64,000 bases of DNA from Phascolomyces articulosus (GCA_025677815.1 JAIXMP010000001.1:1054001-1118000), one strand, 5' to 3'. Shown: positions 34,901 through 49,685, counted from the first letter of the stretch. Numbers and translations are program-made. The notes: a model not told the origin generated them from the letters alone.

Positions 34901-36852
34901 GAATATTTAGTAAAAATAATGTGAAAAAGGTGTGGAAGATAAAATACAACCTGTGTTGGAGAGTTTAAATAATTTGCTAAAAATATAAATCGCACTTATC
35001 TTCCCTTCTTCCAGGTACCGACCAAGTAAAAGAAAAAAAAAGTTTTCGAAATCCCTGAAACTATCATACAACATGTAAAAGGTCAATACGGACTTATATC
35101 ATACAATTTGCGATAAGTAGTACTGAGGTTAATTCATGAATAATTTACTACATTGTTCACTATGATTGATATAATTACTGGTGTACCATATAATCCCACC
35201 AGATAGCTCAACTATGAAAAAAAAATAAGATTGACGAATCTATGCATCAGAATATTTGGTTAGAATATATTAATAGTAGATAAAGGAAAAATAATAATAA
35301 CTTTAGAGTGATAAATGTGTAGTGATTCTTATATACAATATGTTAATATACTGATAAACAATAGCTAGTTATAACAAAGAAAAACGTAACTTGAGTCTAA
35401 ACTTGGGCCATGGGTTAATGAATTAAGTCGAATCAGATTTTCTTCAGGCTTGGTTCGTCATATTGCGATTCCTATACAGCGATGTGAATTCATACTGAAG
35501 GCTGTTGTGTAATAATCAAGTATATAGATTATGATTGACGACAGTAGGGTCAACTTTAATCAAATCATCGATATGGAATTGTTTTGCAATATATACTGAA
35601 ATAAGTATTTGTAGTTTATTCGACAAAGGACTATATAACACATTTGGTGGTTTGCAGTTACTTTCTTCATTATAAATCCAAAAAATTGCATTAGGATCAT
35701 TGTTATACTGACATTGTTGTTGTTGTTGTTGTTTTCACCCTCATTGGCGCTGCTATCACTATAATAGTCCAGTGGACTGGTGGTGATGATTCTGTTGACT
35801 GAACTTTTACCTATGTAGGTCACTGAATCCAACTCCATTACGTTCACTAATCGTTGACGGCGGTGTTTCCAAGTGTATAAAGAATCAAGTGTATCTAAAA
35901 AGTTTGATATGGCGTGAGAAGAACTTGGGATATGTAATATATGGATATGTTTTGCGATATAAACATTGTGCATGGAAGCAACGTAAAACATGTATCCGGT
36001 GCTTCCTGTAGTACAGGTAGAAACAATAATAATGATTGAAAATAAGTAAGAACTGCAATCGATAGAAGCAGTTAAATATCACGACTGAGAATCAGTTCCT
36101 TAACGTATTTTTTAGGGAACCTCAATTTCAGGTTAAGTAATCTTAGCTGCTGAGGATGCTCTAACATTTGGAAATTCTGGCAAGTCGTACGAAAGAATTT
36201 TAACAGTCGCTCGGTCCAATACGTCAGTCGAAGATGATGGAATGTAGGCTTCTGAATATTTATTAATTTGGGCTATTTCATTTCTTTTGTTCAACGATAT
36301 AAAAAGTGAGCATTGCTGATATTCGTGCCTAAATAAACATTTTCGTTGGTTCTTAAAAGCGTATATTACAAAATTCAGTATGGTGTGTTTTGGGTCATTT
36401 CTTATAGTAGGTTTTCTAAGCTAAAGTGCGCTTAGTGATGATTTTTTTCTTCCCTATAATACAATTCTTTTTACATGGGATGTATTGAACAAATAAACAA
36501 CATCTGAGGATGAGGCTGTGAAGAAGTTGACAACTGTTGTATCTTTCACGACTCACGATAGAACAAAAAGCAAAAAGAATAAATAATAAAATCATATAAT
36601 CGTGTTTTGCGAAAAGTGTTTTGTTGTTGTAACAAGTGAAATGGTGGTTGTAGGCTGTAACCCTTTTATGTAGTTTAGTATCGTCCTTGTTAAGGTTTAT
36701 ACCAAATGAATATAAAAAAAGAGCCCCTATGGTTGTACAAAGAATCCATTACAACTTTTTTTTTCTTCCAGCAACTTTCTGGTTTAAGAGAGCTTTTCAG
36801 CTGAACATATAACTAATAGTAATAACAACTCTCCATTTATTTATCAATTACC
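34901..36852. other. Divergent region between bZIP and BSD genes
   Basis: The region contains the upstream sequence of the minus-strand bZIP gene and of the plus-strand BSD gene. Apart from the relic at 35560-35991 it has no gene. The last 150 bases before the BSD start include a T/C-rich tract at about 36756-36771. Confidence 0.5.
35560..35991 (-). pseudogene. Relic of the same transposon-associated family as 19328-19940
   Basis: A 143-codon frame with no clear start or gene structure. Its segment AKHIHILHIPSSSHAISNFL plus DTLDSLYTWK aligns without gaps over 30 residues to the relic at 19328-19940. Shared are IP, then F[LK][DE]TL, an aromatic two or three residues later, and WK. A poly-Asn run and low-complexity tail follow. 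It is not part of either neighbouring gene. The parent family's function is unknown. Confidence 0.45.
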
Positions 36853-38513
36853 ATGGATGATATGTACCAATATGCTTCTTCTGCTGTCAACAGCAACCAA
36901 TCCAACAACTCAAACGATAAAGCGGAGGAAAATGATATTGTTCTTCAAGCATTCAATAACTTCGGTTGGAGCCAACGATTCAATAGTTTACTTGATACTG
37001 TTAAGAAACAAGTAAAGTAGCTTGTTCTTTTTTTTTTATATACACGATGCTCTCCCTCCAATGGAAATAATTAAATTTATTACAATTGCAATTTATTAGA
37101 GTGAAGCCATTGTCGATGTGACTAGGAAAGACTTGGAAGAATTTGCCCATTCCCTTCGAGAAGATAATGCAGCAACACCTACAAGAGATATGAGTTCATC
37201 AGCTGCCTCTAGTTCAACTGTTACAACCAGTACTGAAAAAGCAGAATCCGTAACGACAGCAGGAGATAACAATAATATGAATGATACTTCAGAAGAAACA
37301 ACGACAACAGGATTTGCTGCTCTTCGTGAAAGTCTCAACAAGATCAGTGCATTTGATATGAATAGCCTTCGTGAAGGTCTTGGCAATACATTAAATCAAT
37401 CTTTGCCTACTCAACTTACATCCGTGAGATTACCTGAAAACATCGATATCAATCAATTGAAAACAGAAATGGCACAAGGAACACGATTTGCAGAACAATA
37501 CCTTTCAAAATTCGGCACAGAAGTCGTTGATGTATTAAGCAAAACAATCACTGTTTTGGAACCAGACAATAGTGATGAAGGTGAACAAGGTGGTCGAACC
37601 AGTGGTGAAAGTGCTCGAAGGATCTTGTATGTTTAATATAAAGGGATAGGAGAACAGAGACTAGGAGTAGAGTTTTTATTTGGCTCCGTGGTAAGGGAAA
37701 AAATATGAAATTTGATAATTGGGCATTGATTTGATTTTTCTATTCTATATGTTATAAGTGCAACACGTAAAGACTCATTATTGGCAAAAATGCGAGCAAA
37801 CCCTGATACTTATTTACAAGATCCGGTGAAGGATTTAGCAGGCGATGATAAAAAACTCAAGGTGCTGGAAACTTTCAATGCAGGATTCAGTATTGATTCT
37901 TATACAGAAGAAATCTCCAGGCTTTTGGATGAATATCCAGAAATGCGTGAAATGATGAATGATTTAGGTAAATTATTAAAATAAAAGAAAAAAATAAATT
38001 GTGATCGCAACAGCATATTCACATTCTCTCTATCAATATAGTTCCTGTTCAAGTAAACTATACATCGTTCTGGCAACGATACTTTTATCACGTATGGAGT
38101 ATTGAACAGGATGAACAAAAACGCCAATTGATCGTAAAAGGTAATAGAAAAACACAAATAATATCCTAAAATGTTATTCGATCATATAAACTAACTGTTT
38201 CTCGGTATTATTATTTTTTTTTAAAAAAAAAATAGGTGTGGATGACGATGATGATGCGGATTTCAAATGGGATTCTGATGATGAAGACATGACTCAACAA
38301 AAGCCATTATCACCCAATGATCCAAAGAACAAAGGAAAAGCTTCCAGTGATGGCAAAGGATCGGATACTGAGTTTAGCAATATCTCTGAACCAGTTTCTA
38401 CTGAACCAAGCCTCGTATCACCCCCACTTAAATCACAAACCGATGGTGAAGATTGGGTAAAAGCTGATATGAACAAAAACAATAAGACCGATAGTGATAG
38501 TGATTGGGAATAA
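36853..38513 (+). CDS. BSD-domain protein (BSDC1/Dos2-like)
   Basis: Five exons in phase (36853-37011, 37100-37626, 37759-37967, 38042-38140, 38236-38513) give about 423 residues. The N-terminus is acidic and Asn/Ser-rich, followed by SEAIVDVTRKDLEEFAHSLR. The middle has Ser/Thr-rich stretches and a helical segment. The BSD domain is at about 260-320 and ends in SFWQRYFYHVW; the aromatic Phe-Trp pair is the BSD hallmark. The C-terminus is highly acidic (DDDDDADFKWDSDDED) and ends DSDSDWE. BSD domains occur in TFIIH p62-type, synapse-associated and Dos2-type proteins; this architecture fits the BSDC1/Dos2 group, linked to ubiquitin-related functions in yeast. The molecular role is not clear from sequence. 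Confidence 0.8.
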
Positions 38514-39225
38514 ACAGTTCATGAAATCTGACACAAATGATTATGCAGATTTTATGCAAACCTCTCATTTTTTATTTATTTATATCTTGGGAAAAGGACA
38601 TATTTGTTTGTTTTGAATTATTTTCTTTCAAGTGGGGTAAATCGTATGACAGAATTTAATAGGCAATCATTTAATGTTGTTGTTATGGTGTTAAAATATA
38701 TTTTATAGAATGATAGAAAATAAACGTTTTTTAATGCATAATAATAAAATATATAATATGATGAAAGAGTAAAGAAAAAAAGGTGTCCTATATATAAGAA
38801 TAATCCATGAAAGAAAGGAGGAGATTGGCAGAGAGAATCGAGATGATAGAGGAAAAGAGAGTATGAATGTGAATGTAGTAGTATGTGAAAGGTTTTTTTT
38901 TTCTCCGTACGTTAGGAGACTGATGCCGGGAAGAAGATGTATATGGATGGGAATAAGGGACAGATAAATATTTATAGAATATGAATTTGATATGAATAAT
39001 ATATGAAGAAAGAGGTTATGCATGCAAACTTCTTTCTTTGAATTTTGTATATTTTGAACAAAAGGGTAAAATAAGTTAAGATATAACAAATTCCCTTTTC
39101 AAGAAGAATAACGTGGCTATAAAATTTTGGTAATGATAATGATGATGATGAAGGAAGGGATCTTTTGTAGTTATAGTATACATTTTTTTGTCATATAAAT
39201 AATGTACATTTTATAAATATATACT
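38514..39225. other. Convergent 3' region between BSD and MIT genes
   Basis: Two 3' ends face each other across about 710 bases of AT-rich DNA. No gene or named repeat was found. Confidence 0.5.
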
Positions 39226-40457
39226 TTAAGCAGCTGGTACAGCTTCATCCTTTTCCTTAAAGCCAGGTGTTTCGGTGTAAGCCATATTAGCTTTAGCAAG
39301 AGCAGCATAAACAGCATTAATGCTTTCAGTTACTTTTTGTTGGATTTCATAATGTTGATCCAATTCGATAGCCTTAGCCATGCCATGCGATGCAATGTCC
39401 CGAGTTCGTTTACGAATTTGGCATGTATCATCCACCATTTGGAATCCATACTTTGCACATGCAATAACGGAAGTTACCACATCTAAAATAGTACAAGTGT
39501 TTCATCCCATTTTCCCAAAATGAAATAAGGATAGTTTTGGGGAATGTGTGGGTACAGAACATGATGTTTCAGGTTATTATTTTTTCTAACAATTCAAAAA
39601 AAAAGAAAGATAAAGTGTCAGATTATTATAAAGAGAGAGAGAGAGCTTACAAGGAACAGGACTTCTCTTGAGTGTTACTGCACCATAAACTAATGCATTT
39701 ACGATAAGTTCGGCCAAAGTATTGCTATTTGATGATTCCAAATCCGAAGAGGATAATTCAGTAACATCTGCAGGTGGTAAATCAAGGTTAAGTCGTTTTT
39801 CTTGTTTGAATTCTCTAATCTTGTCTTCTAAAGCACGCTTCATATTGGCATTTGTTTCCACTATATTTAAAAGGTTACATATAGATTGTCGTCACCACAT
39901 ATGTATAGTATGTAAGTAAAACTATTATAATTATCTTCATTCATTGTTGCCAAGGAATTCTTGGGATTTAAACTAAAGCTTATATAAAAAGCATGCCTAC
40001 ATGGAAAAGCAGATAACATTCGATCCAATCCCATCATATAAAGGTCAAAAGCCATTTGATGGTTGCCAGATTGGTCCATATCAGAAGCAATATTAATCAA
40101 TGTAACAGCATGCTCGACTTGTTTCGTATCGATGTTGGAAAGGTTGTTTGCTGATTGATGATTACTAGGTGATGTTAATCCACTAGCTGATAGGATTTTA
40201 CCCAACATGGAGGAGGATGTATTGTTATTGTTATTTGCGGCAACTTTTTCATAAGGTGGGGGAGGAGCTGCTGCGTAGCTACTGCGCGGTGATAACCGGT
40301 AATAAACAACTTCATGTTGGTCAGAATTTTTTTCTTTATTATTTTTACCAGATGTCCATCCAGAGAGTGGGTATCGAACAAGTGGCAATTTATCAGCTTG
40401 TGACATGAATTTGGAGATTAATCCAGGCTGATTAGCCGTTGCAGTTGCGGCAGACAT
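39226..40457 (-). CDS. MIT-domain protein
   Basis: Three exons (40457-40001, 39860-39651, 39482-39226) encode about 307 residues. The N-terminal 110 residues are Asn/Ser/Pro-rich and probably disordered. An MIT-like three-helix bundle covers about 113-175, with HAVTLINIASDMDQSGNHQM, DLYMMGLDRML and, across the first intron, METNANMKRALEDKIREF (the splice makes the first of these a Leu). A second helical domain follows in exon 3. MIT domains bind ESCRT-III tails or related partners in endosomal sorting and vesicle traffic. No AAA ATPase or protease domain is present, so this is not Vps4. An adaptor role is inferred. Its family relative is not named. Confidence 0.75.
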
Positions 40458-43400
40458 TTTTTTTTCTATCTATGATTGTTTTTCTTCGATGAAGAAAGAA
40501 GGAGGGTGTGAAATTTGTTGGGTCAACAAAAGAAGAGAGAGAGAGAGAAAGAAAAAGGTGAAAAAAGACTAAATAAGGGTTATGTTTTTGAACAATAAAA
40601 ATAATTATCAAAAATACACTTGATGCATGTGAAACGCAAGCTGCTCCGGTTGAGTAGCGCGTAGCACATCCGACGATGCACAATCATGTGAAATTATTTT
40701 ACTTACTACTAAATACGTTGCATAGGAAATTACACTAATTTTTTTATTCCCCATATTATTATTATTGTTCATATTTTATTGCTTCTAATTTAACTTATTT
40801 TATGATCATGCTGTAGTAGAACGAAGCACATATCTAATTTGCATGGTTTAACAACAGCGGCACACAACCATGTTTATACCTTTTTCTTATAGTAGTTGTA
40901 TGGGACCTCTGACGATGATGATGATCATAAAGAGATCTTTCTTAATAATAATAAAAAAGATCATACTTGTTTTTATATATATATTTATTCCAAGTAATAG
41001 TAATATTAAGAGAATGGTATCCAATAAAATAATTTCACGTAGCACATGGAAGTATTACGACCTCTTCCTAAAAACTTTTATCTTTTTGTTTTTCCTTTGA
41101 ATCTTTGGTATTATCACCTGTGTTTCGTATGTTATTTTCTTTGCTTCTTTATTACCAATATAATGATAATACAAGGCTCGGTTGTGTGGGACCCGAGTTA
41201 TCATTTATTATGCAGAAACGTACATCATCATCATCATCATAAGGGATGGGAATTGGAAAGAAGGCTTTGTTCAACAACCCATTGTTATGGTAAATATAAT
41301 TGATAAGTCAATAAGGTAACACTATATGCCAAGTAGTAAAAAAAAATTATCGGAACCTTCCTCATTTATATGCGTGAAATTATCACCTTCAACCCCTTTT
41401 CTTGTTGAACGTTACCTGAAGGCTTTTACCCCCCCCGAACCGTTTTTCATATTTTATCCCAACACAACTTCTTTTGGGTATAGTCGCTATGTAACGTAGA
41501 TCCTTTCAATAATGTTATGTTGGCGATGGTGAGGTGGCTTTTTCAAAAGATGTCTTTGTATTTATTACTACGTTAGTATATAGAAAGATAAATCTCGTTT
41601 TTGATAATAATGATGGCACGTTATTTTTCAATGAAATAAAGGTGTGTAATACTGTCAAAACAACAACATATGACATTGAGAATAAAAAATAACCCGACAA
41701 GAAGAATAATTATCATGCAGGTGTGTACATACAAAGGGAAAAAGTAAAATGCACATAATCATGAATTCTATCAAGAAAATTTCCCCCTTAACCCCTATTT
41801 TTCATTATTGAGAAAGTATGGTTTAGCTTTTATCATCTTTTGCTTGTTGACGTCTTTAATAGAAGACTACATCCTATAGAATATCTAATTTCAATAAGGT
41901 TATAGAACGTGTAAAAACAGTCATTCTTGAAGTAGTCCAAAATAAAATAGATGAAAATATCAAAACAAAAAAAAACATATGCAAGTATGCGTAAATACAT
42001 ACGATATATTAATTCATTATCTCCTTTCATTATCATGGTATTTTTTAAACAAGGTTGTAGTAATCACAATTGTATGCAACATCTTGAGAGAATCGATCAT
42101 ACTATTTCTTCTGTGAGAATAACACCAAAGAAACCAAACCACTTAGAAGTAGTCAAGAGAAGCTGGACGTGACACTAAACTCAAATTATATATCTTCTTG
42201 AATATTAAACATTATCAGTTGATGATCAGTTAGGTTACTCTTTTACATCAATGACATACTTATATAACGATGCGCTCTCTCAATCTTTGTAATAAAGCTA
42301 ACTTTTTTCACAAAGATACTCATTGTATATCGATCATTAGATATCGTAATACAAAAAACCTGGATCAATAAGAATTGTGCAAGTGCTACTGTTTCAACTT
42401 TTGGTACCACTTGCACATCGCTAGTAAGAAGCAAACACCTGATAACTCTCCAATTGTTTTACCATCTCCTCTAACAAACACCATTGTATCTATTACGTAG
42501 GCTCAATAAATTTACTCATATCTATTGCTCGATAACACTATGCAATAAATATGTTATGGTCAACTTTCTTCGTTCCCCATTTCCATTTAGCCACGGGCTA
42601 GGCCATGATATCATGGTTCGAGTAAAAATACCTTTGGTATATCAAAATTTGCACAAGCAGTACTTGATATAATTCCGCGGAATACTTCATCGGAATTAGA
42701 GCAATAAATGTCGAAGTTTTTTTTATAACTAGGTATATGGTTTATTAACAACGATAGTAATAACATAATACTATGACTGATAGTTGTCGTTATATATGAA
42801 GTTTAAAGAACCAAATGGTGGGTAACATGAAAGGCATGATATTGTAACGTGCAGTTATAGGCATGAACTTCATCGAACTTATTTCTCATGGTCGAAAAAC
42901 TCATATTCACAAATTGGAAAAAACGACGGGAACTAATTTGCTGCTAAGTATATTTACCTTAATATTACAACTATATTGTCATCACATCTAAAAAAATAAG
43001 AATACTTAATTTCCGTCCCACACAGTTACGTAATGTAACAGAGTCATTTTAATATTGGTAAGTTCCATATGTATCGCATATACAAATGTTAGGAACGGGC
43101 GCCAACACAATATGTTTTCCTAGTACTGCTGCTTATCATACATTGTCGTTATCATTACTATCATTATCCTTTGCTATCATTTTAAAGATATAACTAATGC
43201 ACACAAAAACGGATGGATCGACAAAAACCGAGGAATGATACTTGATCCTTATATAATCATCATGTTGGATGGGTAATGAATATATAAATAAAACACCTTT
43301 TTTCAATTGACTAAGTAAAGAATCGAGTCTTATGTCAAATTTCTTTTGTTGACTATTATGTAGTAAAAAACTCGTATCAACAAATAAAATCATTGCAGGC

Positions 43401-46304
43401 CATTATCGTATTAATAGGTTAGTATTTCATAGGCAATCAAACAGAAGCAAAAGGAGAAAGGAAGAGCTTCTTCTCATTGAGATACCCAACAAGAGTATAT
43501 TATCAATATTCCCACGAAAAAAGATATGTGTTGGGATGCCTCACATTTTAGGATACCTTGTAAATATTTTCCCCAATATAATATTACTCTCTACAAGAGC
43601 TTGCATAATTTTACTATCTTCATATTATTTTCCTGAAATGTCTTATTATTCATTGATATGAGCTACTATATAGTAATAGATAGTTTTTATCTTGTTGGTA
43701 TGAAATACACGTTTACGCTTGGCGTACATCATCTATACGTCTATACAAAGAAACGCCAGTTTACATAGTAGAGGATTTGTTTACTATTAGTAAAGAAAAA
43801 AGAAAACCTAATAATAAATATATTATATATATATACAATATTAAGGCAGTTATTTTTAATCGGAAATGTGCGTAGATACGGAGAAAACGTGATAAAATAA
43901 TCTTGAAATATATATATGCTGCCCCATTTTCCATTCCTCGATTTCTTGCATTTCACATAAACTTATTATTCAACCACATGGAATCTATAGGCTTTTATCG
44001 TGACTCTCATGACTCTTTTTTTTACCAATTCTTCTTCTTGATTAATGGAATTCCAGTTTAGCCATCTGCTTTTGAAAGTGGTTCAGTAACAGAAGGCACC
44101 AAGCTACAAAATCGACCAGCACCAGGAGCTAAATACATTGCTTCATTAGAAGATGAGTTTTGCGCAATATAATCATGAATTTTGCAAGACTATTTAATTA
44201 GCTTTATCATATTAGAAAACATCTCAAAAACAACCTTACATATTCAAGCTTTTTGTTCTTGTTGTCTTGTTCTGAAGTAACATACAATCTACAATATTGG
44301 AGAGAGACTTGTTAAAACTTATTGAAGCTTGCTTGACTATAGGATTTTGTTAATAATTTTATTATAACTTATTAAAACATATTCTATAAATTCTATAAAA
44401 AACAACTTATTTAAACTAATTAATATTTATGAAAACTAATGATATACTCTTGGAAGTGGTGTGGTCACATGATCAAAAACTCCCATGAACTTCTTTTACT
44501 ACTTTTCTCTGTTCCTTGTATAAGAAAAATAGATAAAAAAATATCAGAACACTATAGTAATACGTATTTAATAACTCCTTTTTGTAGTTACTAGTAATTA
44601 TAAACTGTTACCATTTTTCCTGCTTTGGATAAAAATGGACATTTTCGGTTTGTAGTAAGCTGCCATACTACTTTGTCTCCAAATAAGAAAATCCAAGTTT
44701 TTTATATCAATGAGGAAATATCTTTTCAATTTGAATATACAATGCCAAAGGTTGTAGAAGGTATTTGATTCCCGATATTTAAGTAAGTCGCAGTAATACT
44801 GATGAAAATATCATTTCGTCAGTATAAATAACACGGATTATTCCTACGCGAAAAAAAACAAACGTGTACTTCATAAACTGTCACTCAGAAAAAGTTACTG
44901 TTTTCAATATCAAACGAGTTCTTCGCTGTTATATTGGTTTATTGTTTGTTGATAGTAAAAGTATAGTATTGTCAACATTGTAATTTGTTAATGGATTGGA
45001 TGGGAGTGCTGTTTTAAAGAAACATCTCTCTACGCTTTGTAATGTATATATATTATAAAGGAATTCATGGTATGTATATTTACATTTTTGCATATATTAT
45101 AAATTTCCAATGAAGACTCGAAAACTATCTATTCTCACAGAAACCTGACTGGAATAAAGTAAAGATTTTATGTAACGTTCAAGATCAAATAATGATTGTT
45201 TTCAATGGCATAATAACATTATAATAGGCACCAGAATGTACTTATGCCTGGTACAACGAAGAAAAGTAAATGTCTTATTAGTCTTGGTACCTCTATTCTC
45301 CCTGGTCAAATGGAAAACTGAACTATCCATCACATCTCATACTGAATTATGTTACCAAACACTCGATCCCACTAGAATTTTGCATGAATTACTTCTCTCT
45401 GTATCATCATACATGTTTTTACTATACTTCCCTTAAATAAAATAACAAAATCTAAGTTTAGATGTCTTTTCTGGAAGAAAAAAAGGATTTATAAAACTAA
45501 AAGAAGGCGAAATATGTGTTTTTGAAAAAAAATAAACTCAATATGACCACACGTTCCCTTCCATTCCTGAAGATAATTAATTGAACTTCCCCTCCACGGG
45601 TTTTACAGTCTAGTAAGCCATTATTTATATATACGATTGCATAACAGTAACCGGATGTTTGGGTAGTGGGCGGGCCATGGAAACCAGTTGTTCTATCGCA
45701 TGACAATGACGTTTATCATTTTTCACACGCTCTATGCTCAGTTCACCGGACATTAAATTATGGGAAAACAACAAAAAAATTGCACAATTTGCAAAATACC
45801 CTTTAGCCAATCATATCCAAGGACGATTTCGCCATCGTCAAGGTCAAAGACTGGTCGACAATAACATGAAAAATGAAAGAGGGCATTAAAAAATGAAAAG
45901 GGAGTGCAAGTTGTTTCTTTTCCTTCTTACTCTTTCTTTTCATCTTCTTTTACTTTTAATATTTTTTATATATTTTACTTTACTACTTTATTTCAAAAAA
46001 AATATAATACGATAGATTGGACGACACTATAATCCAAGACCAGACTGGAACGGGTAAAAGTTATGTGACTTGGGTTTTCACATGAAGGGGGGCGATTATT
46101 GATTGGTTCTTAAAAAATTGAACAAGGATGAAAAAAAAAGAAATATACAAAATAGTGCGGTGGGGGAGAGAGAAAAAAAAATTACGTATATCTTTCTCTT
46201 AGTCATGGAAGCAAATCATTATGATTGGGGGAAAATATGAGTGAGTGCGAGGGAAGAGAGAGAGGGGGGGGTATCAATATCATAAACAACCATTATTCTT
46301 TTTT
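40458..46304. other. Gene desert of about 5.8 kb
   Basis: No gene could be assembled. Most open frames are low-complexity. One coding-like fragment at about 44059-44169 (+) follows a TTTAG acceptor-like site and encodes about 36 residues (PSAFESGSVTEGTKLQNRPA, then PGAKYIASLEDEF) before a stop; it may be a stranded exon or relic. A less AT-rich patch at 45540-45860 has minus-strand frames with no recognisable motif. The perfect palindrome ATTCCGCGGAAT lies at 42672-42683. Confidence 0.5.
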
Positions 46305-47451
46305 TTACGAGGATGAATCAGTACAACGATGACCACCAATCGAATAAAAGGTGCATTTACCGCCCATACGAGAACGGCCCGTTTTTTCTTCAAATGTCTT
46401 ACACACCTGATAAGGTGGCGTATAAAGATGGAGGGAGACAGCTCCACGCCCTTGGTCAGGATTAGAGATACGATGCAACCCGATTTTGTCTATATTATTA
46501 CACAAGAGAAGGGCCAGACCGCGGGAAAAAAATAAGTAAACAAAGTTTTACAAAGAGAAACACAGCAAATCAACTAGCAACAACAAAACAACCAAAAAAA
46601 ACTCACCATGAATATAGGCCACCTCATTTGGATGAAGACGGGTACATTTACGTGTTCGTAGCGGGTTTCCATTTAATTCAGATGATTGCAGTGACGACGA
46701 AGTTTGTACTGCCTCCGTGATATCGGATGATTCTACCGATGACGATGGAGAAGACGAAGATGACGATTTACAGTTACACTCAGTATCATCATCTTTAGTA
46801 TTCTTAGCAGCGTTATTTTTGGATTCATTAGGCCACTCATATTGAGTTTCTTCCAATTCACCATCCAAGATTTTCATGATACAATGTGAACCAGCATGAT
46901 CATGAATTGGACTATATTTTTTATATACAAAAAAAAAAAAAACGAGAGAAAAATACATTTTATCAGCAAAAAAAAAAGGAGAAAAACGAAAATATGCATC
47001 TACAACAGCAGTAGGAATAGCAGCAAAAAAAAGTTTTTTTTTCCTTTACCTTTGTTGACCTTTGCTCCATGCCAAGATCATCAAATTGAACTATATGAGA
47101 AAAGGAATGTACAACTCAGCAAGCCATTTCATGACAACAAGAAAAAAAAAGTATCTTTTTAATATTTACCTTGCCATTACCATCATCGATCAAGTTACGT
47201 GTATATGCTCTACTATGATCAAAGATAGTGTACTTGCTCCAGTCAGTAGCATTGGAACTATATTCTTCCATCAACTTCAAGATTTCATTGGCATCAATAT
47301 GTTCAGAATCCAAACCACCATCGGGACCCAAAGCAAGATGAATGTTCTTTACAAGTTGGTCCAAAGTAAGAGGTTCTTTTTCAGGTTTATTATTGCTATT
47401 CATGGTATGATCCATGATATGAGCAATTTGGGGAGTAAGTGGAGGTACCAT
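46305..47451 (-). CDS. CDO1: Cysteine dioxygenase type I
   Basis: Four exons (47451-47170, 47090-47050, 46911-46607, 46489-46305) encode about 270 residues. The enzyme oxidises cysteine to cysteine sulfinate, using a mononuclear iron in a cupin fold. The splice gives [13 protein letters not shown] then [10 protein letters not shown], and GLHRIS later. Iron ligands by comparison with human CDO1 are His111, His113 and His215. The thioether-forming Cys is 118 and Tyr is 232; their spacings (5 between His113 and Cys118, 17 between His215 and Tyr232) match the human enzyme. Between about 130 and 200 there is an acidic Ser-rich insert that the core enzyme does not have. The enzyme is likely cytosolic and limits intracellular cysteine. 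The protein starts at 47451 with [11 protein letters not shown]. Confidence 0.92.
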
Positions 47452-48894
47452 TTTATTAAAGTGTTATTGTGGAGAAAACAAAAAAAAATAGTGTGTGTGA
47501 TGATTATCAGATTAAAGAAAAAAGTGTGTGTTAAAGAAGTGAAAAGAAGAAGTGGAAAAGAAGTTGGGGAGGGGAGCCTTTAAAAGCAATTGAACATGAG
47601 TGAGTGAGTGCTCAGAGAGAGTATAATTATTTTTTTTGTATTTCCGAATCATCATCAACAATAACAACATCATCCACACCACCTTTCTATCCAATCGTTA
47701 TCGGACTTTCCTGGACTAGGGTTCATTATATGGAAAATGGTTTTTGTGTGTGTGTTCAGTAAGACGGAGCAAAGTCAAGGCATGAATTTTTGGTTTTGGA
47801 ATTTGGAGTCAAACCTTCACTGCAGAATGACGAACTCGTGGGAAATATGCGCATTATGGAGGGAATTACTGGTTTTGTTGTTATTGATCTTGACAGGAAC
47901 CAAAAAAAGTCATGTGGTTTCCCTTCCATAAATTTATGGTAATTAGGTCTGGTAAAAAAAAAACAAACGGGTAAGATGAAAGTTTTTAGTTTTATAAACA
48001 ATAATAAAAAAGTCTATATTATTTTTTTTTGCATGAAAGTATGTTATTTGAGGGGGAAGAAGGCGTATATGAATCATAATAATGAGTTCAATGACGTATA
48101 TTAATGGGCTAAATAAAAATATATTAGCGAGGAATTGTTTATATATAATAAATGAATCCATTTGGTCTTTTCTTTTCAACCATCATCATTGGTACACTCT
48201 CATCTGGTATTGTCATTATGGTTGTTGATTCAAATGACAACTGCAAAAAAGTGAATTATAGATAATGAAATACTATCCGGTGTCTGTGGACTTGGCTACC
48301 TTTTCCGGTATCTGTAATAAACATAGACCTTTTATATAAAGATGATTAGATTATTTGACCAAAGCGATTATATCATTTTCAATGGGTGATATATATCAAT
48401 AACTGTTGAAAAAGATATTTCACTTACTGGTGATTGTTATAATATGTAGTAAGTGTATGTTATTAACAACAATGAGATGATTTTGATATATCAAACAGCC
48501 ACTTCAAGATATTGATGTAATAATAGTAATATATACAGTTGCCCCATCACTAATTAACAAGTATGGCTGTAATCTGTAGTATATCATAATATAAGAGCTA
48601 TCTAAGTCACTTAATAAATATAAGGCTTAGTACCACTATATGACCAAATAAACAAGATTAGAAGAAGCATGATTCAACACAACGGAAAGCAAATAAGCAG
48701 GCACCAGCCAAGGTAGCCACATGACCTTATTGAGTCCCTTTAACAAAAACGGAGTACCAAACATTGCATTATGATTGAGAAAGGCACAAGTCATTTTTTT
48801 TTGTTGTTTCTTTTCCCCCTTTTTCTTTCTTTCTTTTTTTTTTTACTTTATACTTTTTTCAAACTATATTTGCATTTTTAAAGTTCTATTTTAG
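47452..48894. other. Divergent upstream region of CDO and AMMECR1 genes
   Basis: About 1.4 kb separating divergent starts. It includes a T/C-rich tract at about 48796-48860 before the AMMECR1-like ATG. No gene was found. Confidence 0.5.

Positions 48895-49685
<791 letters not shown>

Noticed and set aside
42672..42683. ATTCCGCGGAAT palindrome as a zinc-cluster factor site
   Set aside because: It is in a gene desert with no nearby start, and a single 12-base palindrome is expected by chance occasionally.
45497..45810. Overlapping minus-strand frames in a less AT-rich patch
   Set aside because: No domain, no consistent splice and no partner exon; could be decayed mobile DNA but unsupported.
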